From JBGPYB01 sp041493035 (GTDB lineage: Bacteria > Acidobacteriota > Vicinamibacteria > Fen-336), in the NCBI GenBank assembly GCA_041493035.1, contig JBGPYB010000111.1, positions 1 to 16,057 on the forward strand: DNA of 16,057 nucleotides, written 5' to 3'. Numbering within the stretch: position 1 is the stretch's first letter; the number at the start of each line of letters is the position of its first letter. Made by a program: the position numbers and the translations under genes. Below the pieces are notes generated by a model. It saw only the letters and a program-made list of their open reading frames with translations. It was not told the DNA's origin and ran no database searches. Shown in pieces: positions 6,573 to 14,522 of the stretch.

Positions 6573-8873
6573 GTGGCCGGTCGCGCCTCGCCCCACCTCC
6601 CCTTCCTTCTCGCGGGCCTTTTGCTCGCGGGCGTCCTGACGGCCCTCGGGACGGCCGCGCAGCAGCAGCAATCGAAATCGTCTTCGTCCTGGGCGAGGGT
6701 CAAGGACGTCCTGGCACGTTATCGCCCCGTCGTCGACACGTCGGGCTTCGTCGAGGTGGCCGAGGCGCCCCGCCCCCCGAACCCCGAGGACCTGGTCGCG
6801 CTGTGCGAGGCGCAGCGGGAGGGAGTCGTCCTCGCCCGCCAGCGCGCCGAGACCGAGCTTCGCGGAATCGCGGGCTGGGATGACCCCGTCACAATCGAGA
6901 AGCGGGCGGATCTGTACCGGGTCCTCGGCGCCGTCGCCTCTTTCGAGGGGAAGATGGATGTGGCGGCTGCCGAGTTCGACAGGGGCCGGGAGACCCTGAC
7001 ATCACGTCTCGCCGAGTATCCCGACCTTCGCCCACGTATTCTCGACCTCCTCGAGGCTGCCGGTGTCGCCAGCATGCGCCAGGGCGAGATCGACAACTGC
7101 CTGGCGAACCCGAGCGCGGACCGCTGCCTCTTCCCGCTGCGGCCGGGCGGGCACCACGGGCGACCCCGGGGAGCGGAGACGGCCATCGAGCGCTTCCAGG
7201 CCCGCCTGGTCATGGATCCCGACAACCTCGACGTGCGCTGGCTGCTGAACCTGGCCTACATGGTCCTCGGGCGCTATCCACAGGACGTCCCGAAGAGCGC
7301 GCTGATCCCGCCCGCCGCCTTCGCCTCCGAGGCGCCGATGCCGCGCTTCGTCGACGTTGCCCCGCAGGTCGGCCTCGGCCAGAGGGACATCGCCGGGGGC
7401 ACGATCACCGACGACTTCGATGGTGACGGCCTCCTGGACGTGGCTCTCTCCAGCGTCGACCACTGCTCGCCCCTGCGCCTGTACCGGAACCGTGGCGACG
7501 GCACCTTCGAGGACCGTTCGGAGCAAGCGGGGATCCTCGGCCAGCTCGGGGGCCTCAACCTCGCCCAGACCGACTACAACAACGACGGCAAGCTCGACAT
7601 CTTCGTCATGAGGGGAGGCTGGCAGATGCCCATGCGCAACTCCCTCCTCCGCAACAACGGCGATGGCACGTTCACCGACGTGACCCGGGAGGCGGGGCTC
7701 CTCTCCGGCGCTCACGCCACTCACTCCGCGGCTTGGGCCGACTTCGACAATGACGGCTGGCTCGACGTGTTCGTGGGCCACGAGCTGACGCCGAGCCAGC
7801 TCTTCCGGAACCGGGGCGACGGCACCTTCGAGGACGTCACCGCCCGGGCGGGCGTGGGGGCCACCGCCTTTACCAAGGGCGCGACCTGGGGGGACTACGA
7901 CAAGGACGGCTTCCCGGATCTCTACGTCTCGAACTTCACCGGGGACAACTTCCTCTACCACAACAACGGCGACGGCACCTTCACCGACGTGGCGGCCAAG
8001 CTCGGCGTTCAGAAGCCCTTCATGAGCTTCCCCACCTGGTTCTTCGACTACGACAACGACGGTTGGCTCGACATCTTCGTGGCCTCCTACGTCCCTTCGC
8101 TGTCGGAGTTCGTCAAGCACTACCTAGGCAATCCGCCCTCCGCCGAGACCTTGACCCTGTACCGCAACCGCGGCGATGGCACCTTCGAGGACGTGAGCCA
8201 GCGAGTGGGGCTCGCTTGGGTCGTTCCAACGATGGGAGCGAACTTCGGCGACCTCGACAACGACGGCTTCCTCGACATGTACCTCGGCACCGGCGCACCT
8301 TCGTACGGCGCCCTCATGCCCAACATCATGCTCAAGAACGACCGCGGGCAGCGTTTCCTCGACGTGACCGAGGCCACGGGCACCGGCCACCTCCAGAAGG
8401 GCCACGCCATCGCCTTCGCCGACCTCGACAACGACGGCGACGAGGACGTGATGCTGAACGTGGGGGGAGCGGTGCCGGGAGACAACTACGACGAGGCCCT
8501 CTTCGAGAACCCCGGCGGATACGGCAACAACTGGACCTCGCTGAAGCTCGTGGGCGTGAAGACCAACCGAGCGGCGATCGGGGCGCGGATCACCCTCCGG
8601 TTGCGGGATGCGGGAGGGGGCTCTCCCTTGCGATATCGCGAAGTGACGAGCGGCGGGTCCTTCGGGGCCGGGAGCCTGGCGCAGCACATCGGCCTGGGGA
8701 AGGCCAAGGTCATCGACTCTCTCGAGGTCTTCTGGCCAGTGAGCCGCACGACACAGACCTTCAGCCGCGTGCCAGTGAATCGCTTCCTGGAGATCCGCGA
8801 GCTCGACGACGCCTGGCACGAGCGCCAGGCGCCCCGGTTCACCCTGGCCCGGCTGGCCCGGCAAACGCCTTGA
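6573..8873 (+). CDS. Secreted FG-GAP/VCBS repeat protein with C-terminal UnbV (ASPIC) domain, CRTAC1-like
   Basis: 766 residues. A signal peptide (LLAGLLLAGVLTALGTAAQ, 12-30) is followed by a helical, TPR-like region (about 40-250) and a beta-propeller of FG-GAP repeats (about 255-650). Seven calcium-binding loops of the D-x-D-x-D-G-x-x-D type, some with Asn, occur at 281, 334, 390, 441, 492, 560 and 617. Between them NRGDGTFED-like segments recur. Residues 652-743 match the UnbV/ASPIC domain (TNRAAIGARITLRL, VTSGGSFGAGS, IGLGKA, SLEVFWP). Such proteins are exported and are thought to bind ligands or surfaces; no enzyme role is shown. The start is GTG at 6573, with no Shine-Dalgarno and a -10-like box just upstream. 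The TGA stop is embedded in the -35 box of the next gene. Confidence 0.9.
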   Translation: MAGRASPHLPFLLAGLLLAGVLTALGTAAQQQQSKSSSSWARVKDVLARYRPVVDTSGFVEVAEAPRPPNPEDLVALCEAQREGVVLARQRAETELRGIAGWDDPVTIEKRADLYRVLGAVASFEGKMDVAAAEFDRGRETLTSRLAEYPDLRPRILDLLEAAGVASMRQGEIDNCLANPSADRCLFPLRPGGHHGRPRGAETAIERFQARLVMDPDNLDVRWLLNLAYMVLGRYPQDVPKSALIPPAAFASEAPMPRFVDVAPQVGLGQRDIAGGTITDDFDGDGLLDVALSSVDHCSPLRLYRNRGDGTFEDRSEQAGILGQLGGLNLAQTDYNNDGKLDIFVMRGGWQMPMRNSLLRNNGDGTFTDVTREAGLLSGAHATHSAAWADFDNDGWLDVFVGHELTPSQLFRNRGDGTFEDVTARAGVGATAFTKGATWGDYDKDGFPDLYVSNFTGDNFLYHNNGDGTFTDVAAKLGVQKPFMSFPTWFFDYDNDGWLDIFVASYVPSLSEFVKHYLGNPPSAETLTLYRNRGDGTFEDVSQRVGLAWVVPTMGANFGDLDNDGFLDMYLGTGAPSYGALMPNIMLKNDRGQRFLDVTEATGTGHLQKGHAIAFADLDNDGDEDVMLNVGGAVPGDNYDEALFENPGGYGNNWTSLKLVGVKTNRAAIGARITLRLRDAGGGSPLRYREVTSGGSFGAGSLAQHIGLGKAKVIDSLEVFWPVSRTTQTFSRVPVNRFLEIRELDDAWHERQAPRFTLARLARQTP
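7485..8192 (+). repeat. Five 30-base in-frame repeats encoding the R/H-N-x-GDGTF-x-D segment
   Basis: Near-identical 30-base copies start at 7485, 7650, 7806, 7959 and 8163. The core GGCGACGGCACCTTCGAGGA is identical in the first and third copies. They encode RNRGDGTFED or NNGDGTFTD between the calcium loops. The spacings (165, 156, 153 and 204) are all multiples of three, so exchange between copies would keep the frame and could change the number of propeller blades. Confidence 0.8.
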
Positions 8874-8898
8874 CCGTCCGCGCCCTGCGACGTAGGCT
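8870..8898 (+). promoter_or_regulatory. Sigma70-type promoter of the first VWFA gene
   Basis: TTGACC (8870-8875), exactly 17 bases, then TAGGCT (8893-8898). The -35 box contains the TGA stop of the preceding gene (8871-8873). Transcription would start near 8905-8906, which coincides with the GTG start codon at 8906 and implies a leaderless mRNA. Confidence 0.55.
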
Positions 8899-8905
8899 GG
8901 CTGTC

Positions 8906-11050
8906 GTGCGTCTTGCCACCGCGAGCGGCAACTCGAGACGGTTCCTGGCGGCCGCCCTGGGTCTCATCTGCGCCCTTCCCCGCCCCGCCCTTCCTCAGTC
9001 GGCCAGGGAGGGCCAGAAGCCCGGGGCCACCGTCTTCGCCTCCGGCACCGCGGCGGTACTCCTCGACGTGGTCATCCGCGAGAAGAACGGCCGGCCCCTG
9101 CTCGACGTCAAGCCCGAAGAAGTCGAGGTCTTCGAGGATGGTGTCAAACAGAAGCTCGACGGCTTCCGCTGGGTCCAGACCGAGAGCCTGCAAGTGGAGG
9201 GCGCTCCGCCGCCTGAGGCCCGCCCCGATCCCTCGAAGCAGATCAACCTGGTGTCGTTCGTCTTCGATCAGCTCGGCATCGAAGGCCGCAAGCTCGCGAA
9301 CAAGGCCGCCCTCTCCTTCCTCGAGAAGGGACTGCGGCCCAACACCTTCATGGCGGTCTTCCAGATCGACCAGCATCTGGCTTTGCTGCAACCGTTCACG
9401 AACGACGCGAGCAAGTTGAGGGCCGCCATCAGCTCCGCTACGAGCAGCGTCTACAAGGCCCTCACCGATGACCAGGCAGCGATGGCCAAGGCGCAGGAGG
9501 AGCTGGCGAACGCCGACTCCGGAGCTCCCGAGGCCACCGCGACGAGCGGCGGGGGGTTTGCGGCACGGGCCCAAGCCCAGGCCCTCGTCAACATGCTCCG
9601 GATGTCGAGCACGCTACAGCGGCAGCAGTTGGGAACCACGTCCCTCTACCCGCTCCTCGCCATCGTGCGGGGGCACGAGACGCTGGCGGGCCGCAAGAGC
9701 CTTCTTTATATCTCGGAGGGGCTACAGGTCCCCCCCAACCTCGAGCAGGTGTTCCGCTCGACCATCAGCGCGGCGAACAAAGCGAACGTCAGCGTCTACG
9801 CCGTGGACGCGCGTGGTTTGAGCTCCGAGAACGACCTCACCGCAGCGGGCGACGCCTTGACCGAGGCACGCCGGGCAAGTCAGCTATCGAATCAGCGGCG
9901 CGGCGGAGCGGTGACCCAGGCGGAGGTCAAGCTCGCCGACACCGCCGAAGACGCCTTGCGCCTCAACGTGAAGGGCACCCTCGGCGATATCGCCGAGGAA
10001 ACCGGCGGCTTCCTCATCGCGAACACCAACGACTTCAAGAAGGGCTCCGAGCGGCTGGCGGCGGACCTCTCCGGCTACTACGAGGTCAACTACACCCCGC
10101 CACCGGCGCCCTACGACGGCCGCTTCCGGACCCTCCAGGTGAAGGTCGCGCGCAAGGGAGTCGTGGTCCAGAACCGCAGCGGCTACTTCGCCTTTCCCGC
10201 CGGCTCGTCCTCGGCCATGTTTGCCTACGAGGTCCCGCTCCTCGGGGCCCTGAGCCTCAATCCCCCACCCAAGGATTTCGACATCCGCGCGGGCGCCCTG
10301 CACTTCGAGGAGGGTCCGGCCGGCCGCGAGCACAGGCTCATCGTGGAGGTGCCCATCTCGGGCCTGAGGATGATCACCGACGAGGCCAAGAAGACCTACA
10401 GCGTCCACTTCTCGTTGCTCGCCGTGGTGCGCAATGAGGATGGCGCCATGGTCGAGCGCTTCAGCGAGGACTATCCCTTCACGGGCCCCCTCGACAGGGC
10501 CGAAGGCCTCAAGCTCGGGAACATCGTCCTCAAGCGGAGGTTCACGCTGACTCCCGGCCGTTACACCCTCGAGGTCGCGGGCCAGGACGGCGCGGCGAGC
10601 AGGACCGCGGTGACACGGCAGACCTTCGAGGTGCCGTCCGGAGGAGAGGGCGCGAACATGAGCAGCCTGGCCCTGATCCGGCGGATCGAGCCGGGGACCG
10701 CCGGGGCAGAAAAAACCGACGATCCCCTCGACGTGGGCGGCGGCCGGGTCGTGCCCAACCTCGACCTGCCCATCTCGGCCGCGGCCAACCAGAAACTCTC
10801 GCTCTTCTTCATCGCCTACCCCTCCAAAGACCGCGAGCCGCCGAGGATGACCCTGGAATTCTCCCGCGACGGCAAGACCCTGGCCCGGGCCGAGCCCGCG
10901 TTGCCAGCCCCCGAGGCCGATGGGAAGATCCGCTACGTCGGCACGTTCCCGATCCAGAAGTTCACCCCGGGCCGGTACGAGGTCCGGGTCGCGCTAGCCC
11001 AACCGGGCGGGACCTCCGAGGAGCGGGCGACCTTCACTCTCGTCCCGTAG
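8906..11050 (+). CDS. Secreted VWFA-related Acidobacterial-domain protein (copy A)
   Basis: 714 residues from GTG 8906, with a signal peptide (RRFLAAALGLICALPRPALPQSA). An N-terminal beta region VLLDVVIREKNGRPLLDVKPEEVEVFEDG (51-79) is typical of the family. The VWFA-like core runs from about 113 to 420, with NLVSFVFDQLGIEG (114-127), GRKSLLYISEGLQVPP (262-277), VSVYAVDARGL (296-306), TGGFLIANTND and YYEVNYTPP. The beta-rich rest ends in TPGRYEVRVAL. The MIDAS motif DxSxS is not kept: Asp121 is followed by L and I where Ser is expected. TTG at 8870, overlapping the previous stop, is the alternative start; GTG 8906 is preferred because it sits at the predicted transcription start and gives a normal signal peptide. 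Function is unknown; an exported adhesion or protein-binding role is inferred from the fold. Confidence 0.87.
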   Translation: MRLATASGNSRRFLAAALGLICALPRPALPQSAREGQKPGATVFASGTAAVLLDVVIREKNGRPLLDVKPEEVEVFEDGVKQKLDGFRWVQTESLQVEGAPPPEARPDPSKQINLVSFVFDQLGIEGRKLANKAALSFLEKGLRPNTFMAVFQIDQHLALLQPFTNDASKLRAAISSATSSVYKALTDDQAAMAKAQEELANADSGAPEATATSGGGFAARAQAQALVNMLRMSSTLQRQQLGTTSLYPLLAIVRGHETLAGRKSLLYISEGLQVPPNLEQVFRSTISAANKANVSVYAVDARGLSSENDLTAAGDALTEARRASQLSNQRRGGAVTQAEVKLADTAEDALRLNVKGTLGDIAEETGGFLIANTNDFKKGSERLAADLSGYYEVNYTPPPAPYDGRFRTLQVKVARKGVVVQNRSGYFAFPAGSSSAMFAYEVPLLGALSLNPPPKDFDIRAGALHFEEGPAGREHRLIVEVPISGLRMITDEAKKTYSVHFSLLAVVRNEDGAMVERFSEDYPFTGPLDRAEGLKLGNIVLKRRFTLTPGRYTLEVAGQDGAASRTAVTRQTFEVPSGGEGANMSSLALIRRIEPGTAGAEKTDDPLDVGGGRVVPNLDLPISAAANQKLSLFFIAYPSKDREPPRMTLEFSRDGKTLARAEPALPAPEADGKIRYVGTFPIQKFTPGRYEVRVALAQPGGTSEERATFTLVP

Positions 11051-11077
11051 CCGGCGAGCGGAACGGAAGGCCTCGGG

Positions 11078-11083
11078 TACAAT
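11078..11083 (+). promoter_or_regulatory. Candidate -10 box before the second VWFA gene
   Basis: TACAAT, five of six matches to TATAAT, lies in the 40-base gap between the two VWFA genes. It ends seven bases before GTG at 11091, the same distance as in copy A, so a leaderless transcript is again predicted. No good -35 box is visible. Confidence 0.42.
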
Positions 11084-11090
11084 CAATTCT

Positions 11091-13256
11091 GTGAAGTTTC
11101 CCATTGGCTCTATGAGTCGTCTCTTCCACCTTCTCCCGGTCATCATCCTGCTCGGCGCCTCGCCCCAGGCGTCGCCCCCCCAACCCCCCCAGGACCAGAC
11201 CGGCGAGACCCCCGCCTTTCCCACCGGGGTCGAGTTGGTCACCGTCGATGCCGTGGTGGTCGACAAGGAAGGGCGCGCGACGCCCGGCCTCGCCGAAGCC
11301 GACTTCACCGTGCTCGAAAATGGGGTTCCTCAGAAAGTCACGCGCTTCGAGGCGGTGGTCCTGCCCGACGAGCCGCCGGCGGCGATCGCGGCTCCCACCC
11401 AACGGCCGGCTTACTCGAGCAATCAGTCCCCCGAGACGCGCCACGGCCGTACTTTCCTGCTGGTGTTCGACGACATCCACCTCACCGTCCTCCAGGCACA
11501 GCGGGCGCGGGTGGTGATGGGCCAGTTCCTGCGCACGGGCGTGCGCGCCGGCGATCGCGTCGGGCTCATTGCGACGGGCGGTGGAGCCTGGTGGTTTGAG
11601 CGCATGCCTGAGGGGCGCGACCACCTCGTCAGCATCCTCAAGCGCCTCGATGGTCGCCTCGTCCCCGACAGCTCGCCCGACCGTGTAACCGACTACGAGG
11701 CGATGCGGATCATGGCCTTCGACGACGCGGCCGTGGGGCGGCTCGTCGCCCAGAGGTTCGATGCCTACGGGGCGCGGGGTCGCCAGAAGATCGGCGATCA
11801 CCAGTTTGCCGATGTGGCCGATACCAATTCCGCCGTGGGCACCATCGACCCCTATGTCCGGGCCCGGTCCCAGGAGGTCTACGCCGCCGCGGTCTCGAAG
11901 CTGAAGATCACCCTCTCGGTGATGACGCGAGCGCTCAAGGCCCTCGTCGAGGTCAAGGGCCGCAAGTCGATGGTCCTCGTGTCCGAGGGCTTCATCTACG
12001 AACAGGACTTCAAGGAGATGAAGGACCTCGTGAGCGCGTCCTTGCGGGTCAATGTCCCGGTTTACTTCATCGATACGCGGGGCCTCAAGGCGCTTCCCGA
12101 CTTCATGACCGCACAGTTTCCGTCGACCTTCGACGTTCAGGACACGCTGGCCGTGCTCGGCGATATCGCCCGGGAGGCCGAGGGCTCCGAGGCGGTGGCC
12201 CTCGACACCGGAGGCTTCGTCATCAAGAACACCAACGACCTTGAAAGCGGCATTCTTCGGGTCTCGAACGAGTCGCAGGCCTACTACCTGCTGGGTTACA
12301 GCCCGAGCAACACCGCCCGGGACGGCAAGTTCCGAAAGATCGAGGTGAAGCTCAACCCCGCCAGGGCGAAGGGCCTCAAGCTGCGTGCCCGTCGCGGCTA
12401 CTACGCGCCCTCGGACGTCCCCACTCCCACCTCAAAGGCGTCGGTGGACCCCGAGATCGTCCGTGCCCTCGACTCGCCCTTCGAGAGGAGGGATGTGCCC
12501 TTGCGAGCGACCGCCTTCGCCTTCGACGAAGCGTTCTCGCACCAGTGCAACACGATCGTAGCGGCGGACATCGAGGTGCGGGACCTGGCCTTCCGCGAGG
12601 AGGACGGGCGAGCCAAAGCCAGCCTTGCCTTTCTCATCGAGGCTCAGCGCCGCGAGAGCGGGGAGGTCTTCAAGTACGACCAGCAGATCGACATGGCGCT
12701 CCTCCCCGAGACGCGGACGGGCCTTCTGCGAACGGGTTACACCGTCTCACGCGAGTTCGTGCTCCCGGCAGGCAGCTACCAGATCAAGGTGGTCGTGCGC
12801 GACCTCGGCAACGGCCGGTTGGGTTCCGTGATCCACGACTTCGACGTGCCCGACCAGTCGGCGTTTCGCATCACGTCACCCATACTCTCGGACGCGGTGG
12901 AGGCGAAGGAAGCGGCCGGGGACAGGCCGCCCCGGCCGGTGCTCCAGGTGGGCCGGCGCTTCACCCCTGGTTCGACCCTGTACGTGCAATACAGCGTTCT
13001 GGGGGCGACCCGCGGCGCGGCCTCTCAGCTCCCCCAGGTGTCCGCCGGGTACGAGATCCGCCGGGCCGACGGCTCGCTCCTGAAGTCCGCGCCCGCAAGC
13101 CGCCTGAACCCCACTTCGCTGGGCGCCCTCATCCGCTTCCACGGGATCTCCCTCAGCACCGCGAATCCAGGCCAATACGAATTGGTGCTGACCGTGAAGG
13201 ATGAGATCACGGGCAGGACCCTCGAGAGCCACGAGCCGTTCACCGTCGTCGGCTGA
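11091..13256 (+). CDS. Secreted VWFA-related Acidobacterial-domain protein (copy B)
   Basis: 721 residues. A signal peptide (LFHLLPVIILLGASPQAS, 11-28) and a Pro/Gln-rich linker precede the family's N-terminal strand block VELVTVDAVVVDKEG (47-61) with DFTVLENGVPQKVTRFEAV (71-89). The VWFA-like core shows TFLLVFDDIHLT (121-132), DRVGLIATGGG (155-165), GRKSMVLVSEGF (290-301), VYFIDTRGL (324-332) and YYLLGYSPSN. Asp127 or Asp128 replaces the MIDAS Asp, but the serines of DxSxS are absent. The beta-sandwich-like C-terminal half ends in PGQYELVLTVKD. It is clearly a more distant paralogue of copy A. The start is GTG 11091; ATG 11112 (residue 8) is possible, and neither has a Shine-Dalgarno. Its stop is directly followed by the PIN-domain remnant. 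Confidence 0.87.
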   Translation: MKFPIGSMSRLFHLLPVIILLGASPQASPPQPPQDQTGETPAFPTGVELVTVDAVVVDKEGRATPGLAEADFTVLENGVPQKVTRFEAVVLPDEPPAAIAAPTQRPAYSSNQSPETRHGRTFLLVFDDIHLTVLQAQRARVVMGQFLRTGVRAGDRVGLIATGGGAWWFERMPEGRDHLVSILKRLDGRLVPDSSPDRVTDYEAMRIMAFDDAAVGRLVAQRFDAYGARGRQKIGDHQFADVADTNSAVGTIDPYVRARSQEVYAAAVSKLKITLSVMTRALKALVEVKGRKSMVLVSEGFIYEQDFKEMKDLVSASLRVNVPVYFIDTRGLKALPDFMTAQFPSTFDVQDTLAVLGDIAREAEGSEAVALDTGGFVIKNTNDLESGILRVSNESQAYYLLGYSPSNTARDGKFRKIEVKLNPARAKGLKLRARRGYYAPSDVPTPTSKASVDPEIVRALDSPFERRDVPLRATAFAFDEAFSHQCNTIVAADIEVRDLAFREEDGRAKASLAFLIEAQRRESGEVFKYDQQIDMALLPETRTGLLRTGYTVSREFVLPAGSYQIKVVVRDLGNGRLGSVIHDFDVPDQSAFRITSPILSDAVEAKEAAGDRPPRPVLQVGRRFTPGSTLYVQYSVLGATRGAASQLPQVSAGYEIRRADGSLLKSAPASRLNPTSLGALIRFHGISLSTANPGQYELVLTVKDEITGRTLESHEPFTVVG

Positions 13257-13261
13257 TCTCA

Positions 13262-13441
13262 TTGACCGAGATCAATTACCGCGGTACTCCGGTCGCGATC
13301 GCGCTGGAACAATTTCGGAAGCGGCCGGCTGTCAGCTTCTCCGATTGTTTGATCCTCGAGATCGCCCGGAAGGCCGGGCACCTGCCGCTTGGGACTTTCG
13401 ATCGCGGACTCGCGAAACTCCCTGATGCACAGCGGCTGTAG
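13262..13441 (+). pseudogene. VapC-like PIN-domain toxin, C-terminal remnant
   Basis: A 59-codon frame reading from TTG at 13262 to TAG at 13439-13441. It has the C-terminal half of a PIN domain: a helix IALEQFRKRP (13-22), VSFSDCLILEIARKAG (24-39) and LPLGTFDRGLAKLPDAQRL (41-59). Asp28 and Asp47 fit the third and fourth conserved acidic positions of VapC-type ribonucleases. The N-terminal half of a normal protein of about 130 residues, with the first catalytic Asp and Glu, is missing; the same frame is open upstream to 13205 but lies within the end of copy B and does not resemble a PIN domain. There is no Shine-Dalgarno and no VapB antitoxin gene. It is most likely the remnant of a deleted toxin-antitoxin locus. 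Confidence 0.68.
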
Positions 13442-13460
13442 GGCCACCTTCGGCCGATGG

Positions 13461-13475
13461 AAGCGGCTACCGCTT
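13461..13475. terminator. Hairpin around the stop codon of the TPR gene
   Basis: AAGCGG (13461-13466) and CCGCTT (13470-13475) pair perfectly, and the three-base loop is the TAG stop codon of the minus-strand TPR gene. No T-tract follows on either strand. It could help end transcription between the PIN remnant and the TPR gene, or it may be incidental. Confidence 0.25.
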
Positions 13476-14486
13476 GAGGGCGGCGATCATCCCCTTCGCC
13501 GACGCGACGTTCCGCGCGCCGGGTGGCGCCATACCCAGGTACCTCTCCATCCGGCTGATGGCCTCGGCCTTCTGGTTCGCAGCCACCGCCAGGGTGCCGA
13601 GCTGGAACTCGACCTCGGCGTCCGTCGGGTCCAGACTCTCGGCCTTCAGGAGGGCTTCCTTCGCCTCCGCCGCCCTGCCCGCGTCGGCGTACATCACGCC
13701 CAGGCTGAACTGGAGCCGGGCATTGTCCGGCGCGCCCTCCACGGCATGAGCCGCCTCGGAGAGGGCCTCCTCGCGGTTGCCCTTCTCGTAGAGGACGATG
13801 CTCAGGGCGCTGTGGGCCTCGGTGAAGTCGGGTTTCAGCTCGACAGCCTTGCGTAACTCCGCCTCCGCCTTCGGCATGTCCTTCTTGCGAGCGTAGGCGA
13901 GGCCGAGGTTGTGGTGGAGCTGGGGCAGGTTCGGAGCCTTCGCGGCCACCGCTTCGTAGCCAGCGATGGCTTCGTCGAGCCGCCCGGCCTTCATGGCCGC
14001 GCCGGCCTTTTCCAGGTCAGCGGCCAGTGCCCCGGCCACTTCTGCGGGGAGGGGAGCGGGAGCGGCCGGCGGCGCCATACCAGCTTCGGCACCGGGCGCC
14101 GCTCCAGCCGCGGCCATGTCGGGGGAGGCCGCGGCCTCGCTCGTCTTCTTCCGCCCGATCCGGAAGACAGGCGCCTTTTCGGTGCTCCCAATGTCATGGA
14201 TGGCGAAATCCTTGAAGGTCGCCTCGCCCAAACCTTCCTTGCTCACGGTCACGTCGTAGGTTCCCGCGTAGACGTTGACGTGGACGAACTTGCCCTTCTT
14301 GTCGGTCTTGGTGTGGTACTTCTGGATGACGTGGCCCTTGAAGTCGAGCAGCACCTTCGCGTCCGCAATGGGGTTGCCGTCGTTGTCGAGCACGAAGCCC
14401 TCGGCCGTGGTGGTGGCCTGTGCGAATGCGGACGCCGAAAGAGCCATCCACACGAAAAGACCCGCCCAGACCGTTGTCCTTCTCAT
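13467..14486 (-). CDS. Secreted carboxypeptidase-regulatory-like and TPR-repeat protein
   Basis: 339 residues. After a signal peptide (MRRTTVWAGLFVWMALSASAFAQ, cut near residue 23) comes a carboxypeptidase-regulatory-like beta-sandwich (about 27-110). It shows AEGFVLDNDGNPIADAKVLL, TDKKGKFVHVNVYAGTYDVTV and a closing FRIGRKK. An Ala/Pro/Met-rich linker (115-150) leads to about five TPR units (153-321), for example NLGLAYARKKDMPKAEAELRKA and SLGVMYADAGRAAEAKEALLKA. TPRs bind proteins, so a scaffold role outside the cytoplasm is inferred. ATG at 14486 has a GAGAGGA Shine-Dalgarno about five bases upstream. It follows the third VWFA gene after 36 bases on the same strand, so the two probably form an operon. 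Confidence 0.88.
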   Translation of the reverse strand: MRRTTVWAGLFVWMALSASAFAQATTTAEGFVLDNDGNPIADAKVLLDFKGHVIQKYHTKTDKKGKFVHVNVYAGTYDVTVSKEGLGEATFKDFAIHDIGSTEKAPVFRIGRKKTSEAAASPDMAAAGAAPGAEAGMAPPAAPAPLPAEVAGALAADLEKAGAAMKAGRLDEAIAGYEAVAAKAPNLPQLHHNLGLAYARKKDMPKAEAELRKAVELKPDFTEAHSALSIVLYEKGNREEALSEAAHAVEGAPDNARLQFSLGVMYADAGRAAEAKEALLKAESLDPTDAEVEFQLGTLAVAANQKAEAISRMERYLGMAPPGARNVASAKGMIAALKR

Positions 14487-14522
14487 CGGCGTCCTCTCCC
14501 CTCCGCCCGTCGGATCCGTCTT

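Noticed and set aside
8063..8869. Long + strand frame running into VWFA copy A, as if a 995-residue fusion
   Set aside because: This part is an Arg/Pro/His-rich shadow of the FG-GAP gene in another frame; copy A has its own signal peptide and promoter.
13262..13290. TTGACC-N17-TACTCC as a promoter inside the PIN remnant
   Set aside because: The -10 lacks the final T and matches TATAAT poorly; the TTGACC is explained as coding sequence and no intact gene follows.
13201..13425. 74-codon + strand frame over the VWFA copy B 3' end
   Set aside because: Different frame from the PIN remnant, Arg/Ser/Pro-rich, with no domain; the PIN-like frame in the same place is better supported.
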